DNA of 64,000 bases from Arthrobacter sp. MSA 4-2 (GCF_016405885.1 NZ_JAEKGC010000015.1:1-64000); one strand, 5' to 3'; counted from the stretch's first letter, positions 1 through 12,302 are shown. Program-made: numbers and translations. The notes: generated from the sequence alone by a model not told the origin.

Positions 1-1776
<1,776 letters not shown>

Positions 1777-1953
1777 GCCCCGGATTTCCACCGGAAAGCT
1801 GCCCGAACCTCCCGCCCACTTAGCCGCCGCGAAGGGCGTGCCGGGCGTCGGACGCTCGGAGATCGGGCACCTCAGGGGGAGCTGTGACGTTAGAGTTAAG
1901 GGAAATTGCCCTGGCGAAGTCTTCGCCGCAGCAGACGACCTGAGGAGGCGCCG

Positions 1954-3960
1954 GTGGGACTTCTTGAGACAATTCGCAGCCCGCAGGACCTGAGCCGGCT
2001 TACCGAATCCCAGCTCGACGCCCTCGCCCGGGAGATCCGTTCCTTCCTCGTGACCAACGTCTCCCGCACCGGCGGGCACCTCGGCCCCAACCTGGGCGTG
2101 GTCGAACTGACCCTGGGCATCCACCGCGTGTTCGACTCGCCGCGCGACAGCATCATCTTCGACACCGGCCACCAGTCCTACGTCCACAAGCTCGTCACCG
2201 GCCGGCAGAACTTCGACACCCTGCGCCAGCAGGGCGGCCTCTCCGGGTACCCCTCCCGCGCCGAGTCCATCCACGACATCGTCGAAAGCTCCCACGCGTC
2301 GTCGTCCCTGTCCTGGGCCGACGGGATCTCCCGTGCCCGCGTCCTGAATGGGGAGGGCGACCGGTACACCGTCGTCCTCGTCGGCGACGGCTCCCTCACC
2401 GGCGGCATGGCCTGGGAAGCGATCAACAACATCGCCGCGGACAAGCGCCGCCGCGTGGTGATCGTGGTGAACGACAACGGACGCTCCTACGCCCCGACGA
2501 TCGGCGGCGTCGCCGACTACCTCGCCTCCCTCCGGCCGGCGCTCGACTCGGTCCGCACCCACAAGGTGTACGAGCGGACCCTCGAGTGGTTCACGGGCCG
2601 GCTGCAGGCCGGTGGGCCCGCGGGCCGCTTCGCGTACAAGAGCCTCCACGCCACGAAAAAGGGCGTGAAGGACTGGTGGGCTCCGCAGGGCCTCTTCGAG
2701 GACCTCGGCATGAAGTACGTCGGCCCGGTCGACGGCCACGACCTCGGCGCCGTCGAGCAGGCACTCCACCTGGCCCGCAATTACGAGGGCCCTGTGATCG
2801 TCCACGCGATCACCGAGAAGGGGCACGGCTACGCCCCGGCGCGCGCCCACGAGGCCGACCAGTTCCATGCCGTGGGCATCATCGACCCGGGCACGGGGGA
2901 GCCGGTCGAGTCCGGCGCCTCCCAGTCCTGGACCTCGGTCTTTGCCAACGAGATCGCCGACATCGCCGACGAGCGCCCCGACATTGTGGGCATCACCGGC
3001 GCCATGCTCATCCCGGTCGGGCTCCACCGTTTCGCCGCCCGCCACCCGGACCGCGTGTTCGACGTCGGCATCGCCGAACAGCACGCGCTCACCAGCGCCG
3101 CGGGCATGGCCTACGGCGGACTGCACCCCGTCGTCGCGCTCTACGCCACGTTCCTGAACCGGGCCTTCGATCAGCTCCTCATGGATGTGGCGCTGCACAA
3201 GGCCGGGGTCACCATCGTCCTCGACCGCTCGGGGGTCACCGGGCCCGACGGCGCCAGCCACCACGGCATGTGGGATCTCTCCATGCTCCAAACGGTGCCC
3301 GGACTGCACCTTGCCGCCCCCCGTGATGCCACCCGGCTGCGCGAGGAGCTGCGCGAGGCCGTCTCCATCCCCGACGCCCCGAGCGTGGTGCGCTACTCCA
3401 AGGGCTCGGTCGGTGCGGAGGTCGAGGCCATCGAGCGCCTGGGCGACGGCGTCGACGTGCTCGCCCGGCGCCCCTCCGGGTCCACGACCAACGACGTGCT
3501 GATCGTCAGCGTCGGCGCCATGAGCGAACTCGCCCTCGATGTCTCGAACCGCCTCGGGGCCCAGGGCATAAGCTCGACGGTTATCGACCCCCGCTGGGTG
3601 CTGCCCGTCTGCCCGTCGGTGATCGAGCTGGCCGCCGAGCACCGCATCGTCATTGTGATCGAGGACGGCGTGCGCGCTGGCGGCGTCGGATCGAGGATCC
3701 GGCAGGAGATGCGGGCCGCGGGCGTCGACACCGCCCTGAACGAGGTCGGCCTCCCCGTAGAGTTCCTCGACCACGGCTCGCGGAGCGAGGTGCTCGCGCG
3801 CGTCGGCCTGACCGCACAGAAGGTCACCCACGACATCGTGGCGCAGGTCCTGGGAACGAAGGTCCCGGTGGCCCGGCCCCTGCCCGGCCAGGAGTCCGCT
3901 GCCGGCCGGGAGTCCACTTCCGGCCAGGACGCGACCACGGGACAGTTCCCGACCCTCTAG
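1954..3960 (+). CDS. dxs: 1-deoxy-D-xylulose-5-phosphate synthase
   Basis: Dxs condenses pyruvate with glyceraldehyde 3-phosphate using thiamine diphosphate, the first step of the MEP isoprenoid pathway; it is cytosolic. I chose the GTG at 1954 because GAGGAGG at 1942-1948 lies five bases upstream and the product then begins [12 protein letters not shown], the normal family N-terminus; an in-frame ATG at 1906 would add a stretch that looks non-coding. Motifs seen in order are [25 protein letters not shown], the thiamine-binding [24 protein letters not shown] with the catalytic Glu, and [16 protein letters not shown]. The 668-residue product ends in a short tail rich in Gly, Ser, Thr and Gln beyond the normal C-terminus. 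It stops 14 bases before the convergent VKOR gene. Confidence 0.97.
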   Translation: MGLLETIRSPQDLSRLTESQLDALAREIRSFLVTNVSRTGGHLGPNLGVVELTLGIHRVFDSPRDSIIFDTGHQSYVHKLVTGRQNFDTLRQQGGLSGYPSRAESIHDIVESSHASSSLSWADGISRARVLNGEGDRYTVVLVGDGSLTGGMAWEAINNIAADKRRRVVIVVNDNGRSYAPTIGGVADYLASLRPALDSVRTHKVYERTLEWFTGRLQAGGPAGRFAYKSLHATKKGVKDWWAPQGLFEDLGMKYVGPVDGHDLGAVEQALHLARNYEGPVIVHAITEKGHGYAPARAHEADQFHAVGIIDPGTGEPVESGASQSWTSVFANEIADIADERPDIVGITGAMLIPVGLHRFAARHPDRVFDVGIAEQHALTSAAGMAYGGLHPVVALYATFLNRAFDQLLMDVALHKAGVTIVLDRSGVTGPDGASHHGMWDLSMLQTVPGLHLAAPRDATRLREELREAVSIPDAPSVVRYSKGSVGAEVEAIERLGDGVDVLARRPSGSTTNDVLIVSVGAMSELALDVSNRLGAQGISSTVIDPRWVLPVCPSVIELAAEHRIVIVIEDGVRAGGVGSRIRQEMRAAGVDTALNEVGLPVEFLDHGSRSEVLARVGLTAQKVTHDIVAQVLGTKVPVARPLPGQESAAGRESTSGQDATTGQFPTL

Positions 3961-3974
3961 GCTCCTTGCCTGCG

Positions 3975-4607
3975 TCAGCCCAGGAGGGCCCCGGCGAAGC
4001 GCAGGAACACCGACGCGGCGCCCGCCACGACCAGCAGCGCCACCAGGACCCAAGACCATTCGGCCAGCAGCCGTGCGGTACGTGGACGAACCGGCAGCAC
4101 CCCGGAGGCGGCATTACGCGCCGTGAGCTGCACCGTCAGGACGATCATCACGACCCAGACCACCATGCAGTAGATACAGAGGATCGAGATCACGAACAGC
4201 GCCTGGAACCATAGCCAGAGCGTGAACGCAGCGCCGAGGACCGTACCGGCCTGCAGGCCGAGCCAGTACCAGCGGCGCAGCTCGGCGCCCGCAAGCAGCG
4301 CCACGCCCGTGGTGATCACGACGGCGAAGGCCACGAGCCCGATCAGCGGGTTGGGGAAGCCGAACACCGCGGCCTGCTCCGTCCGGAACACCTCGCCGCA
4401 GGAGATCCACGGGTTCACGTCGCAGCTCGTGACGTACCCCGGGTCCGCGTAGAGGGCGAGCCGTTCGAGGACCAGCTGCCCCGAGGCGAGCCAGCCGATG
4501 AAGCCGGCCGCAACCAGGAGGAAAGCGAACCGCCGCTCCGGCCGTCGGGTCACGGCTCCTTTCTCCGGATTCGTGCCGGAGGGAGCAGCGTGCGCGGTGT
4601 GTGCCAT
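3975..4607 (-). CDS. Vitamin K epoxide reductase (VKOR) family membrane protein
   Basis: A 210-residue membrane protein with about five hydrophobic segments. It has the VKOR cysteine pattern: two loop cysteines, C62 and C70 (in SCDVNPWISC), and the quinone-side CxxC, C144-IY-C147, in a later membrane segment. Bacterial VKOR homologues reoxidise a DsbA-like thiol oxidase outside the membrane and pass electrons to quinone, supporting disulphide formation in secreted proteins. No DsbA-like partner is adjacent. The gene is single and convergent with dxs. The N-terminal 25 residues are hydrophilic and cytosolic. Family assignment is strong; the physiological partner is unknown. Confidence 0.9.
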   Translation of the reverse strand: MAHTAHAAPSGTNPEKGAVTRRPERRFAFLLVAAGFIGWLASGQLVLERLALYADPGYVTSCDVNPWISCGEVFRTEQAAVFGFPNPLIGLVAFAVVITTGVALLAGAELRRWYWLGLQAGTVLGAAFTLWLWFQALFVISILCIYCMVVWVVMIVLTVQLTARNAASGVLPVRPRTARLLAEWSWVLVALLVVAGAASVFLRFAGALLG

Positions 4608-5005
4608 GGGGTTGTCGTCGTCCTCGGGTGGGCGGTCGGCGCCGGCATCCCGTGCGCCGATGGTTCCGCCACTCTAACCGCCGGAACGGCTGATTTGCAT
4701 GCTGGTGTGAGACAATTACCGTGGCTGGTTCGGGAACCACATTTCCGTTCCGGTCCAGCGACAGGCTTCCGCTCTGCGGGCGATGCTTCCGGCACACCGA
4801 GCCCACCAATCCTGGTGGGCGGTTCCGGAATCCGCCTCGCAGGCCACCGTGATTACGACGGATGAGTTGGAAAAGCGCCGCTGGTCTTTGAGTGATGCCG
4901 CACCCTCCAGCCGGTGCGACCTCAAACGACACAATGACGACTTCCGGTCGCCGCTAGGGCGTAGGGTCCGCGGACGGCCGACATACTGCCCTGGAGGGCG
5001 CTGGA
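4608..5005. promoter_or_regulatory. Divergent intergenic region between the VKOR gene and rne
   Basis: About 400 bases hold no convincing gene. On the + strand TTGCAT (4695-4700), a 16-base spacer and TACCGT (4717-4722) form a weak sigma-70-like promoter that could serve rne, leaving a 5' leader of almost 290 bases. Long leaders are typical of autoregulated RNase E genes, but I could not identify a defined structure. Confidence 0.3.
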
Positions 5006-8000
5006 ATGTGGCCGGTGCCGCAGGGGCTGGAGCCTATACATATGGATCAGTTCGAAACGCAGATCAACGAGCAGGGTGCAGCAGCAGGGGCCGCCGAGAC
5101 GCAGTCCCCAACAGCGCCGGTGAAGCGGGCCCCACGGGTCCGCAGGGCGGCGAGCTCGCCAGCCGGAGCGCCGACGAAGGTCCCGGCAGCCGAAACCGCC
5201 GGGGACACCCCCGCGCCGGAAGCATCCGCAGCGCCGGCCGCCGCCGCACCGGCCGACACGGCCGCCGAAGCGCCCCGCCGCCGCGCCACCCGGGCACGCA
5301 AGGCCCCGGTCGCCGCGCCGGAATCGCCGGTGGAGGCACCGCTTGACGCCGCCGGTGACACGGCAGCCATCGAAACGGTCGCCAAGGACACGACCGGCAC
5401 CAACGCGACCGGCTCCGACACGACAGCTAGCGACACGGCAGCCGCCGCGGAGCCGGCACCGAAGGCGAAGGCCACCCGCACCCGCCGCAGGGCGGCAACG
5501 GCCGAAGCAGGACCGGCAGCGCCGGCGCCCGAGGTTCCCTTCGGAGAGCCCGCCGCCGCAGAGGCCGCCGTGGCCGCGGCCGCCGTCGCCGGTGACACCG
5601 CCAACGCCGCCGACGACGGCGCAGCAGCCGGTGTAGGGCAGGAATCGCCCGCCGCCGAGAAGCCGGTCCGGGCCCGCCGGACCGTACGCACCCGCCGGAT
5701 GAAGAGTGACGCCGTGGAGGCCGTCGAGGTTCCCGCGGACGGCGAAGAAGCCGAGGAGGCATCCGACGGCTCGGCCGACGACGCCGGAACCGAGGCCCCG
5801 GCGGCCGCCGCACAGCGGCCCGATGCTACGCAGGCCGGAAAGACCGGGCCGGGCACGGCGGAGACGGCCGCCGAGTCCGCACCGAAGAGCGCCGAACCCT
5901 CGTACGTCGACCCCTTCGCCGTTCCGGATTCGCCCCTCTCGCTGCTTTTCCACGCCCCCGACCTGAGCGCCGCGGTCCAGGCCGTCAAGGTCACCGAGCC
6001 GGCGCTTGAGGACGACGAGGACGACGACACCGAAGACTCCGGACCGCGCCGCCGGCGCAGCCGCCGCCGTGGCCGGAACCGCAGCGACAACGGCACCGGC
6101 GACGTCCAGGACGACGAGACCGGTGACTCCGCGGAGGGACAGTCCAACGGACCCTCCTCCGAGGCAGGGGACGCCGTCACATCCCGGCGCCGCCGCCGTC
6201 GCCGCCGCGGAGACCAGGACCTCGAACTGACCGGCGGGGAGGACGACGATCCGCCCAACACCGTGACCCGGGTCCGCGCCCCGCGCCAGAGCAACGACGT
6301 CCCCTCGGACCGTGTGACCAGCGTCAAGGGCTCCACCCGCCTTGAGGCGAAGAAGCAGCGCCGGCGTGAATCCCGCGATTCCGGCCGCCGCCGCCAGGTC
6401 ATCACGGAGGCCGAGTTCCTTGCGCGCCGCGAATCCGTCGACCGCCAAATGGTGGTGCGCCAGCGCGACGACAGGATCCAGATCGGCGTGCTCGAGGACG
6501 GAATCCTCGCCGAGCACTTCGTCTCCAAGACCCAGCAGGACTCGCTGATCGGCAACGTGTACCTCGGGAAGGTGCAGAACGTCCTGCCGAGCATGGAGGC
6601 TGCCTTCGTCGACATCGGACGCGGCCGCAACGCCGTGCTCTACGCCGGCGAGGTCAACTGGGACGCCGCCGGCCTCGACGGGCAGCCGCGCCGCATCGAG
6701 CTGGCGCTGAAGTCCGGCGACCCGGTGCTCGTCCAGGTCACCAAGGATCCCGTGGGCCACAAGGGAGCTCGCCTGACCAGCCAGATCTCCCTGCCGGGCC
6801 GCTACCTCGTGTACGTGCCGGGCGGCTCCATGACGGGCATCTCCCGCAAGCTGCCCGACGTCGAGCGCAACCGGCTCAAGCGCATCCTCAAGGACCGCCT
6901 GCCCGAGAACGCCGGGGTCATCGTGCGCACCGCGGCCGAAGGCGCCAGCGAAGAGGAACTGACCCACGACATCAACCGGCTGCGCGCCCAGTGGGAGGAG
7001 ATCGAACGCAAGTCCTCCTCGACCAAGACGCTCGCTCCGGAGCTCCTCTACGGCGAGCCTGACCTCACCATCAAGGTGGTCCGCGACGTCTTCAACGAGG
7101 ACTTCTCCAAGCTCCTTGTCTCCGGCGAGGAGGCCTGGGACACCATCGAGGCCTACGTCATGTACGTGGCGCCGGACCTGGTGGGCCGCCTTGAGAAGTG
7201 GACCTCGGAGGAGGACATCTTCACCGCGAGCCGCATCGACGAGCAGATCCAGAAGGCCCTTGACCGGAAGGTCTACCTTCCCTCCGGCGGCTCGCTGGTG
7301 ATCGACCGCACCGAGGCGATGACCGTCGTCGACGTCAACACCGGCAAGTTCACCGGCAGCGGCGGCAACCTCGAGGAGACAGTCACCAAGAACAACCTCG
7401 AAGCGGCCGAGGAGGTGGTGCGCCAGCTGCGGCTGCGCGACATCGGCGGCATCATCGTCATCGACTTCATCGACATGGTCCTCGAAGCCAACCGCGACCT
7501 CGTGCTGCGCCGGCTCGTCGAGTGCCTCGGCCGGGACCGCACCAAGCACCAGGTGGCGGAGGTGACCTCTCTCGGTCTCGTCCAGATGACCCGCAAGCGC
7601 ATGGGCACCGGACTGCTCGAGGTCTTCGGCGAGGTCTGCGAGCACTGCGCCGGCCGCGGCGTGGTGACCCACGACGAGCCGGTCGAACACCGCCGCCACG
7701 CCGTCTCCACCGAGAACCACCAGCAGCACCTCCGCCAGGAGAAGATGTCCCGCAGTGAGCGCAAGCGCAGCCGCGGGCGCACCCCCGAGCCGGTCGAAGA
7801 GCCGCAGGCAGCCCCGGAGCCGCGAACGGAAAACCCGGAACGGGCAGCCAAGGCGGAGGCGGCGCGTGCTGCCCTCGCGAGTATCGCCGCGGCCACCCAC
7901 CATGCCGCACACAGCGAGGAGGCGCTGGCGGTAGCGCCGGAGAAGGCACCGGCCCCGGAGACGGCGCCCGCCACCGAGAGGTCCCGGGCCGAGGCAGCCG

Positions 8001-8455
8001 CGGCGGTCCTTACCATCAATGGTGAGACCGTCACCCTGCCGCGTGCGGAAGCGGCCGCGGCGGCCGCCGCACCCGAGGGCCCGCGGCTGACGCTCGACAG
8101 CCTCGCCGAGGCCTTCGACAAGAAGCCGGCCGGTGGACGGGGTGCGGGAGCCGCGGAGGCCCCGGCCCGGGACGCGGTCCAGCCCTCGGAAGCTGCGGCT
8201 CAAGCCTCGGCCCCGGCAGCCCCTGCCGCCCAGTCAGCACCGGCCGCCCAGGGGTCCCGCCGCCGCCCGCGGCGCCGGGCCGCCAGCGCCCAGGGCTCGA
8301 ACGCCTCCATCGAGACGGTGACGGCCTCCGGTGCGGGCGAAGCCCAGCCCGGCGCGCAGCACGTGGCCCGGGCCGGGAAGCCCGCCCCGCGGGAGGACAC
8401 CGGGGGAGACGAGCCGATGATCCTCGGCGTCGGCGTGCCCGCCTCCGACCTGTAG
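5006..8455 (+). CDS. rne: Rne/Rng family ribonuclease (RNase E/G)
   Basis: The endoribonuclease that initiates mRNA decay and processes stable RNA. The first ~480 residues are a low-complexity Ala/Pro/Arg/Glu region with several Arg-rich blocks such as RRRRRRRR. The catalytic core follows: an S1 domain from about residue 490 (DRIQIGVLEDGILAEHF), the 5' sensor and RNase H regions, the DNase I-like site with VVDVNTGKFTG and IDFIDM carrying the Mg-binding aspartates, and the Zn-link CEHC at residues 878-881. A disordered C-terminal tail, likely a scaffold, follows. The ATG at 5006 has GGAGGG seven bases upstream; an ATG at 5042 (MDQFETQ) is a plausible alternative. At 1149 residues it has the long mycobacterial/arthrobacterial form with the disordered arm in front of the core. 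Confidence 0.95.
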   Translation: MWPVPQGLEPIHMDQFETQINEQGAAAGAAETQSPTAPVKRAPRVRRAASSPAGAPTKVPAAETAGDTPAPEASAAPAAAAPADTAAEAPRRRATRARKAPVAAPESPVEAPLDAAGDTAAIETVAKDTTGTNATGSDTTASDTAAAAEPAPKAKATRTRRRAATAEAGPAAPAPEVPFGEPAAAEAAVAAAAVAGDTANAADDGAAAGVGQESPAAEKPVRARRTVRTRRMKSDAVEAVEVPADGEEAEEASDGSADDAGTEAPAAAAQRPDATQAGKTGPGTAETAAESAPKSAEPSYVDPFAVPDSPLSLLFHAPDLSAAVQAVKVTEPALEDDEDDDTEDSGPRRRRSRRRGRNRSDNGTGDVQDDETGDSAEGQSNGPSSEAGDAVTSRRRRRRRRGDQDLELTGGEDDDPPNTVTRVRAPRQSNDVPSDRVTSVKGSTRLEAKKQRRRESRDSGRRRQVITEAEFLARRESVDRQMVVRQRDDRIQIGVLEDGILAEHFVSKTQQDSLIGNVYLGKVQNVLPSMEAAFVDIGRGRNAVLYAGEVNWDAAGLDGQPRRIELALKSGDPVLVQVTKDPVGHKGARLTSQISLPGRYLVYVPGGSMTGISRKLPDVERNRLKRILKDRLPENAGVIVRTAAEGASEEELTHDINRLRAQWEEIERKSSSTKTLAPELLYGEPDLTIKVVRDVFNEDFSKLLVSGEEAWDTIEAYVMYVAPDLVGRLEKWTSEEDIFTASRIDEQIQKALDRKVYLPSGGSLVIDRTEAMTVVDVNTGKFTGSGGNLEETVTKNNLEAAEEVVRQLRLRDIGGIIVIDFIDMVLEANRDLVLRRLVECLGRDRTKHQVAEVTSLGLVQMTRKRMGTGLLEVFGEVCEHCAGRGVVTHDEPVEHRRHAVSTENHQQHLRQEKMSRSERKRSRGRTPEPVEEPQAAPEPRTENPERAAKAEAARAALASIAAATHHAAHSEEALAVAPEKAPAPETAPATERSRAEAAAAVLTINGETVTLPRAEAAAAAAAPEGPRLTLDSLAEAFDKKPAGGRGAGAAEAPARDAVQPSEAAAQASAPAAPAAQSAPAAQGSRRRPRRRAASAQGSNASIETVTASGAGEAQPGAQHVARAGKPAPREDTGGDEPMILGVGVPASDL

Positions 8456-8835
8456 TCAGGACCGCAGCTTCCTCGAGCGCGAAGGAGCCGGACCCCGCAC
8501 CGCGGGGGCCGGCTCCTTGGCTGTCCAGAGGAGTTTCCGGCGGACCGCACACCCGTGCGGCTCCGAGGACGCGGAACGGCGTCGCCAAGCAGAATTGACC
8601 TCCGCCGGGTGCTCTCGCCCGCCGTTTCTGCCGGGACGAGGCCTGAATTTGCGGGAAGCCGCCCCACTGACGTAACCTTGATCTTCGGTGCGTTCGCCTT
8701 CTAACCGGTGTATCCGGGGCGTAGACGCACGGCGCAGATATGGCTCTTTGAAGTGTCCTTCCCGGATGCCAGCCGCAGAGCGCAACCAGTTTTTCACATC
8801 AGAAGTCAAGATTGTCGAGAGAAGTGAGTTCCCAA
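8456..8835. promoter_or_regulatory. Intergenic leader upstream of rplU
   Basis: About 380 bases without a supported gene. It contains the hairpin at 8482-8518 after rne, then the probable rplU-rpmA promoter and leader. A TTGATC at 8678-8683 is followed 18 bases later by TAACCG at 8702; this is a weak promoter candidate only. I recognised no Rfam-type ribosomal protein leader by eye. Confidence 0.3.
8482..8518 (+). terminator. GC-rich hairpin after rne, possible terminator
   Basis: AAGGAGCCGG at 8482-8491 pairs with CCGGCTCCTT at 8509-8518, and CCCCGC with GCGGGG continues the stem inside. The stem is very stable and lies 26 bases after the rne stop codon. There is no following T run, so it is either a non-canonical actinobacterial terminator or a 3'-end stabiliser. 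Confidence 0.5.
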
Positions 8836-9144
8836 GTGGTGTACGCGATTGTCCGCGCAGGCGGCCGCCAAGAAAAGGTTTCCGTTGGAGACCTCGTTAC
8901 CCTTGACCGCGTCACCGGTCAGGCAGGAAGCACCTTTGCGCTGCCTGCCCTCCTTCTGGTAGACGGCGACAAGGTCACCTCAGCAGCGAAGGACCTCGAG
9001 AAGGTTACCGTCACTGCCGAGATCGTTGAGAATCTTCGCGGCCCGAAGATTGTCATCCAGAAGTTCAAGAACAAGACCGGCTACAAGAAGCGCCAGGGTC
9101 ACCGTTCAGAGCTGACCCGCGTCAAAATCACAGGTATCAAGTAA
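8836..9144 (+). CDS. rplU: 50S ribosomal protein L21
   Basis: L21 binds 23S rRNA in the large subunit. The product matches the family over its full 102 residues: (M)[20 protein letters not shown] at the start and GYKKRQGHR followed by KITGIK at the end, including the highly conserved KKRQGHR RNA-contact segment. I placed the start at the GTG at 8836, which gives the usual actinobacterial length and N-terminus; a TTG at 8812 would add eight residues. A purine-rich GAGAGAAGTGAG stretch upstream may serve as ribosome binding site, although its spacing is long. It is followed by rpmA after 57 bases and is surely co-transcribed with it. Confidence 0.96.
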   Translation: MVYAIVRAGGRQEKVSVGDLVTLDRVTGQAGSTFALPALLLVDGDKVTSAAKDLEKVTVTAEIVENLRGPKIVIQKFKNKTGYKKRQGHRSELTRVKITGIK

Positions 9145-9201
9145 CCCTCTGCGGTTGCTCGGTCGGTCAAACAGTATCTTCAGCGAAGGCAGGCATAACT
9201 C

Positions 9202-9462
9202 ATGGCACATAAGAAGGGCGCGAGCTCCACTCGCAACGGTCGCGACTCCAACGCGCAGTACCTCGGCGTGAAGCGCTTCGGCGGCCAGGTCGTCAAGGCC
9301 GGCGAAATCATCGTCCGCCAGCGCGGCACCCACTTCCACCCCGGTGCCAACGTTGGCCGCGGCGGGGATGACACGCTGTTCGCCCTCGAAGCAGGTGCCG
9401 TTGAGTTCGGTACCCGCCGCGGGCGCCGCGTCGTGAACATCGTTGGAGCAGCCGCGGAGTAA
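9202..9462 (+). CDS. rpmA: 50S ribosomal protein L27
   Basis: An 86-residue L27, which reaches its N-terminal tail toward the peptidyl transferase centre. The sequence starts [20 protein letters not shown] and includes the conserved [22 protein letters not shown] and [16 protein letters not shown] segments. There is no Firmicutes-type N-terminal extension that would need processing. It sits in the standard rplU-rpmA-obgE order. A terminator-like hairpin follows at 9502-9536, which probably reduces read-through into obgE and keeps ribosomal protein output above GTPase output. Confidence 0.98.
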   Translation: MAHKKGASSTRNGRDSNAQYLGVKRFGGQVVKAGEIIVRQRGTHFHPGANVGRGGDDTLFALEAGAVEFGTRRGRRVVNIVGAAAE

Positions 9463-9501
9463 TCTGCCGCTTTCAACGCACGATGCTCCAAGCATTGAGG
9501 T

Positions 9502-9536
9502 GGGGTGGGCCGACATGGCTCACCCCGCCTTCTTTT
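9502..9536 (+). terminator. Hairpin with T-rich tail between rpmA and obgE
   Basis: GGGGTGGGCC at 9502-9511 pairs with GGCTCACCCC at 9517-9526 (one G-U pair) around the loop GACAT, followed by GCCTTCTTTT. It sits 40 bases after the rpmA stop and 48 before the obgE start, so it looks like an intrinsic, probably partial, terminator inside the operon. Confidence 0.6.
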
Positions 9537-9583
9537 AAGCCGGTTAGACCCGGCACAGTGAAGCATTTCAGAAGGAGATCAAC

Positions 9584-11164
9584 GTGGCCAGCTTCGTTGA
9601 CCGAGTAGTCCTGCACGTTTCCGGCGGCACAGGCGGCCATGGCTGCGTGTCCGTCAAGCGCGAGAAGTTCAAGCCCCTGGGCGGGCCCGACGGCGGCAAC
9701 GGCGGCGACGGCGGCGACGTGATCCTGCGCGTCGACCCGCAGACCACCACCCTGCTCGATTACCACCACGCCCCGCACCGGCACGCCACCAACGGCGGCA
9801 ACGGCATGGGCGACTGGCGCGGCGGCAAGAACGGCGAGACGCTCATCCTTCCGGTGCCCGACGGTACCGTCGTCAAGGCCAAGGACGGCACCGTGCTGGC
9901 CGACCTCGTCGGCGAGGGCGCCGAGTTCGTCGCCGCGGCCGGCGGCCAGGGCGGGCTGGGTAACTCCTCGCTGTCCTCCCAGAAGCGCAAGGCCCCCGGC
10001 TTCGCCCTGCTGGGCATCCCCGGCGACGAGCGCGACGTCGTCCTGGAGCTGAAGTCGATCGCCGACATCGCCCTGGTCGGCTTCCCCTCGGCCGGCAAGT
10101 CCAGCCTGATCGCCGCGATGTCCGCCGCACGGCCCAAGATCGCCGACTACCCGTTCACCACACTGGTCCCCAACCTCGGCGTCGTCGAGGCCGGCAACAC
10201 CCGCTTCACCATCGCCGACGTCCCCGGCCTGATCGAGGGCGCCAGCGAAGGCAAGGGCCTGGGCCACCACTTCCTGCGCCACGTCGAACGCTGCGCCGCC
10301 CTGGTGCACGTGCTTGACACCGCGGCCCTCGAGACCGACCGCGACCCGCTCAACGACCTGACCGTGATCGAACGCGAACTCGACAAGTACGCCGTCGACA
10401 TGAGCTTCGCCGGCTCCGACGGGGAGGTCGTCCCCCTCAACGAACGTCCCCGCCTCGTGGTGCTGAACAAGGTGGACGTGCCCGACGGCCGCGACATGGC
10501 CGCCATGGTGCGCCCCGAGCTCGAGGCGCGCGGCTACCGCGTGTTCGAGGTCTCCGCCTCAAGCCACGAGGGGCTGCGCCAGCTCGGCTTCGCCATGGCC
10601 GAGATCGTCCAGGCTGCCCGCGACGCCGTGAAGGCCGCCCCGCCGAAGGTCGCGCCTCCCGTCCTGCGTCCGCGCGCCGTCAACTCCGCCGGATTCCGCA
10701 TCCGCAACGAGGAAAAGGACGCCCTGCCCCTGTTCCGCGTGCTGGGTGAGAAGCCCGAGCGTTGGGTCAAGCAGACCGACTTCACCAACGACGAGGCCGT
10801 CGGCTACCTCGCAGACCGCCTGGCGAAGCTCGGCGTCGAAGAGCAGCTGTTCAAGGCCGGTGCCAAGCCGGGCGACACCGTCGTCATCGGCGAAGGCGAC
10901 GGCGTCGTGTTCGACTGGGAGCCCACCATGATGGGCGGGGCGGAGCTGCTGGCCGGCCCCCGCGGCACCGACCTGCGCCTGGCCGAATACGTCCGCCCCA
11001 CCCGCGAGCAGAAGCGCGAGGAATACCAGGAGCGCAAGGACGCCAAGGCCGCCGCGCGCGCCGAGCTCGAGGCCGACCGCAAGGCGGGCATCTGGACCGA
11101 GTCCGTGAACAACAAGGCCAAGCGCACCCCCGCCCCCGCAGACAACGCGGGCGACCAGGCGTAG
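9584..11164 (+). CDS. obgE: Obg-family GTPase ObgE/CgtA
   Basis: A 526-residue Obg GTPase involved in late 50S assembly and stress signalling. The GTG start at 9584 is preceded by GAAGGAG. Three regions are visible: the glycine-rich Obg fold ([26 protein letters not shown] to about residue 160), the G domain with G1 GFPSAGKSS from residue 166, the [10 protein letters not shown] switch and NKVD, and the C-terminal OCT domain with [21 protein letters not shown] charged tail of about 80 residues rich in Lys, Glu and Ala follows, as in other actinobacterial Obg proteins. proB follows after seven bases, so obgE-proB is one transcription unit. Confidence 0.97.
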   Translation: MASFVDRVVLHVSGGTGGHGCVSVKREKFKPLGGPDGGNGGDGGDVILRVDPQTTTLLDYHHAPHRHATNGGNGMGDWRGGKNGETLILPVPDGTVVKAKDGTVLADLVGEGAEFVAAAGGQGGLGNSSLSSQKRKAPGFALLGIPGDERDVVLELKSIADIALVGFPSAGKSSLIAAMSAARPKIADYPFTTLVPNLGVVEAGNTRFTIADVPGLIEGASEGKGLGHHFLRHVERCAALVHVLDTAALETDRDPLNDLTVIERELDKYAVDMSFAGSDGEVVPLNERPRLVVLNKVDVPDGRDMAAMVRPELEARGYRVFEVSASSHEGLRQLGFAMAEIVQAARDAVKAAPPKVAPPVLRPRAVNSAGFRIRNEEKDALPLFRVLGEKPERWVKQTDFTNDEAVGYLADRLAKLGVEEQLFKAGAKPGDTVVIGEGDGVVFDWEPTMMGGAELLAGPRGTDLRLAEYVRPTREQKREEYQERKDAKAAARAELEADRKAGIWTESVNNKAKRTPAPADNAGDQA

Positions 11165-11171
11165 GGACGCG

Positions 11172-12302
11172 ATGGCAGCACACTCACCCCTGACGGACCG
11201 CTCCGGGCTGCCCGGAGCCCGGAGGGTCGTCGTCAAGGTGGGGTCGTCCTCGCTGACCTCAGTCTCGGGCGGGATCTCCACCGAGGCCCTCGTGGGCCTC
11301 GTCGACATCCTCGCGGCACGGCGCCTGGCCGGCACCGAGCTGATCCTGGTGTCCTCCGGGGCGATCGCGGCGGGCCTCGCCCCGCTGGGGCTCGCGCGCC
11401 GTCCGGCGCAGCTGTCCTCCCAGCAGGCCGCGGCGAGTGTGGGGCAGGGACTGCTGATGGCCCGCTACACGCAGGCCTTCGGCGCCCACGGGGTGACAGT
11501 GAGCCAGGTGCTGCTCACGGCCGATGACCTGATCCGGCGCTCCCACTACGCCAACGCCCACCGGGCGATGGAGCGGCTGCTGAACTTCGGCGTCGTGCCG
11601 ATCGTCAACGAGAACGACACCGTGGCGAGCCACGAAATCCGCTTCGGCGACAATGACCGCCTCGCAGCGCTGGTGGCCCACCTGGTAAAGGCCGACGCCC
11701 TCGTGCTGCTCTCCGACGTCGACGCCCTGTACGACGGCCCGCCGACGGACGGCGCGCAGCGCATCTCGGACGTGCACTCGGCAGCCGACCTCGAGGGCGT
11801 CACCATCGGACGCGCCGGCGCAGCCGGAGTCGGCACCGGCGGCATGGCCACCAAGGTGGAAGCCGCCGGGATCGCGGCGGCCTCGGGCATCCCCGCGCTC
11901 GTGACCTCGACGGCGAACGCCGCAGCGGCCCTGAACGGGGCCGACGTCGGCACCTGGTTCTCCGCCGGAGGCCGTCGGCAGCCCATCCGGCTGCTGTGGC
12001 TGGCCCACCTGGCGCGTATCCAGGGCACTCTGATCCTCGACGACGGCGCCGTGAAGGCAGTGGGGGAGCGGCGGCGCTCACTGCTGCCGGCGGGCATCCT
12101 TGCCGTGAAGGGCGACTTCGAGCCCGGCGATCCGGTGGAGATGGTCGACACCACCGGCCGCGCCGTCGCCCGCGGGCTCGTCAACTACAGCTCCGCCGAA
12201 CTGCCGCCCATGCTGGGGCGCTCCACCCGGGACCTCGCCGAGGAACTCGGGCACGAGTACGAACGCTCGGTGGTCCACGTCAACGACCTCGTGGTGCTCT
12301 AA
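11172..12302 (+). CDS. proB: Glutamate 5-kinase
   Basis: ProB phosphorylates L-glutamate in the first step of proline synthesis. The 376-residue product has the amino acid kinase fold with RRVVVKVGSSSLT at the start, ELILVSSGAIAAG, the substrate loop FGVVPIVNENDTVA and FGDNDRLAALVAHLVKADALVLLSDVDALY, followed by a C-terminal PUA domain (about residues 280-370: GTLILDDGAVKAV ... GLVNYSS). The PUA domain is typical of full-length feedback-inhibited enzymes. The ATG at 11172 lies seven bases after obgE. The cognate reductase gene proA follows after about 70 bases but appears to have its own promoter. Confidence 0.97.
   Translation: MAAHSPLTDRSGLPGARRVVVKVGSSSLTSVSGGISTEALVGLVDILAARRLAGTELILVSSGAIAAGLAPLGLARRPAQLSSQQAAASVGQGLLMARYTQAFGAHGVTVSQVLLTADDLIRRSHYANAHRAMERLLNFGVVPIVNENDTVASHEIRFGDNDRLAALVAHLVKADALVLLSDVDALYDGPPTDGAQRISDVHSAADLEGVTIGRAGAAGVGTGGMATKVEAAGIAAASGIPALVTSTANAAAALNGADVGTWFSAGGRRQPIRLLWLAHLARIQGTLILDDGAVKAVGERRRSLLPAGILAVKGDFEPGDPVEMVDTTGRAVARGLVNYSSAELPPMLGRSTRDLAEELGHEYERSVVHVNDLVVL

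Noticed and set aside
1885-1900. TAGAGT at 1891-1896 as a dxs promoter
   Set aside because: No matching -35 at a suitable distance and it lies about 60 bases before the start; left uncalled.
5100-6300. Repeated GCCG/GCCGC tracts suggestive of a repeat array or CRISPR
   Set aside because: They encode the Ala/Arg-rich arm of RNase E and lack conserved spacers or repeat units.
4922-8203. A 1093-codon open frame antisense to rne
   Set aside because: Opposite-strand shadow of the Ala/Arg-rich RNase gene, low-complexity Gly/Arg sequence without motifs.
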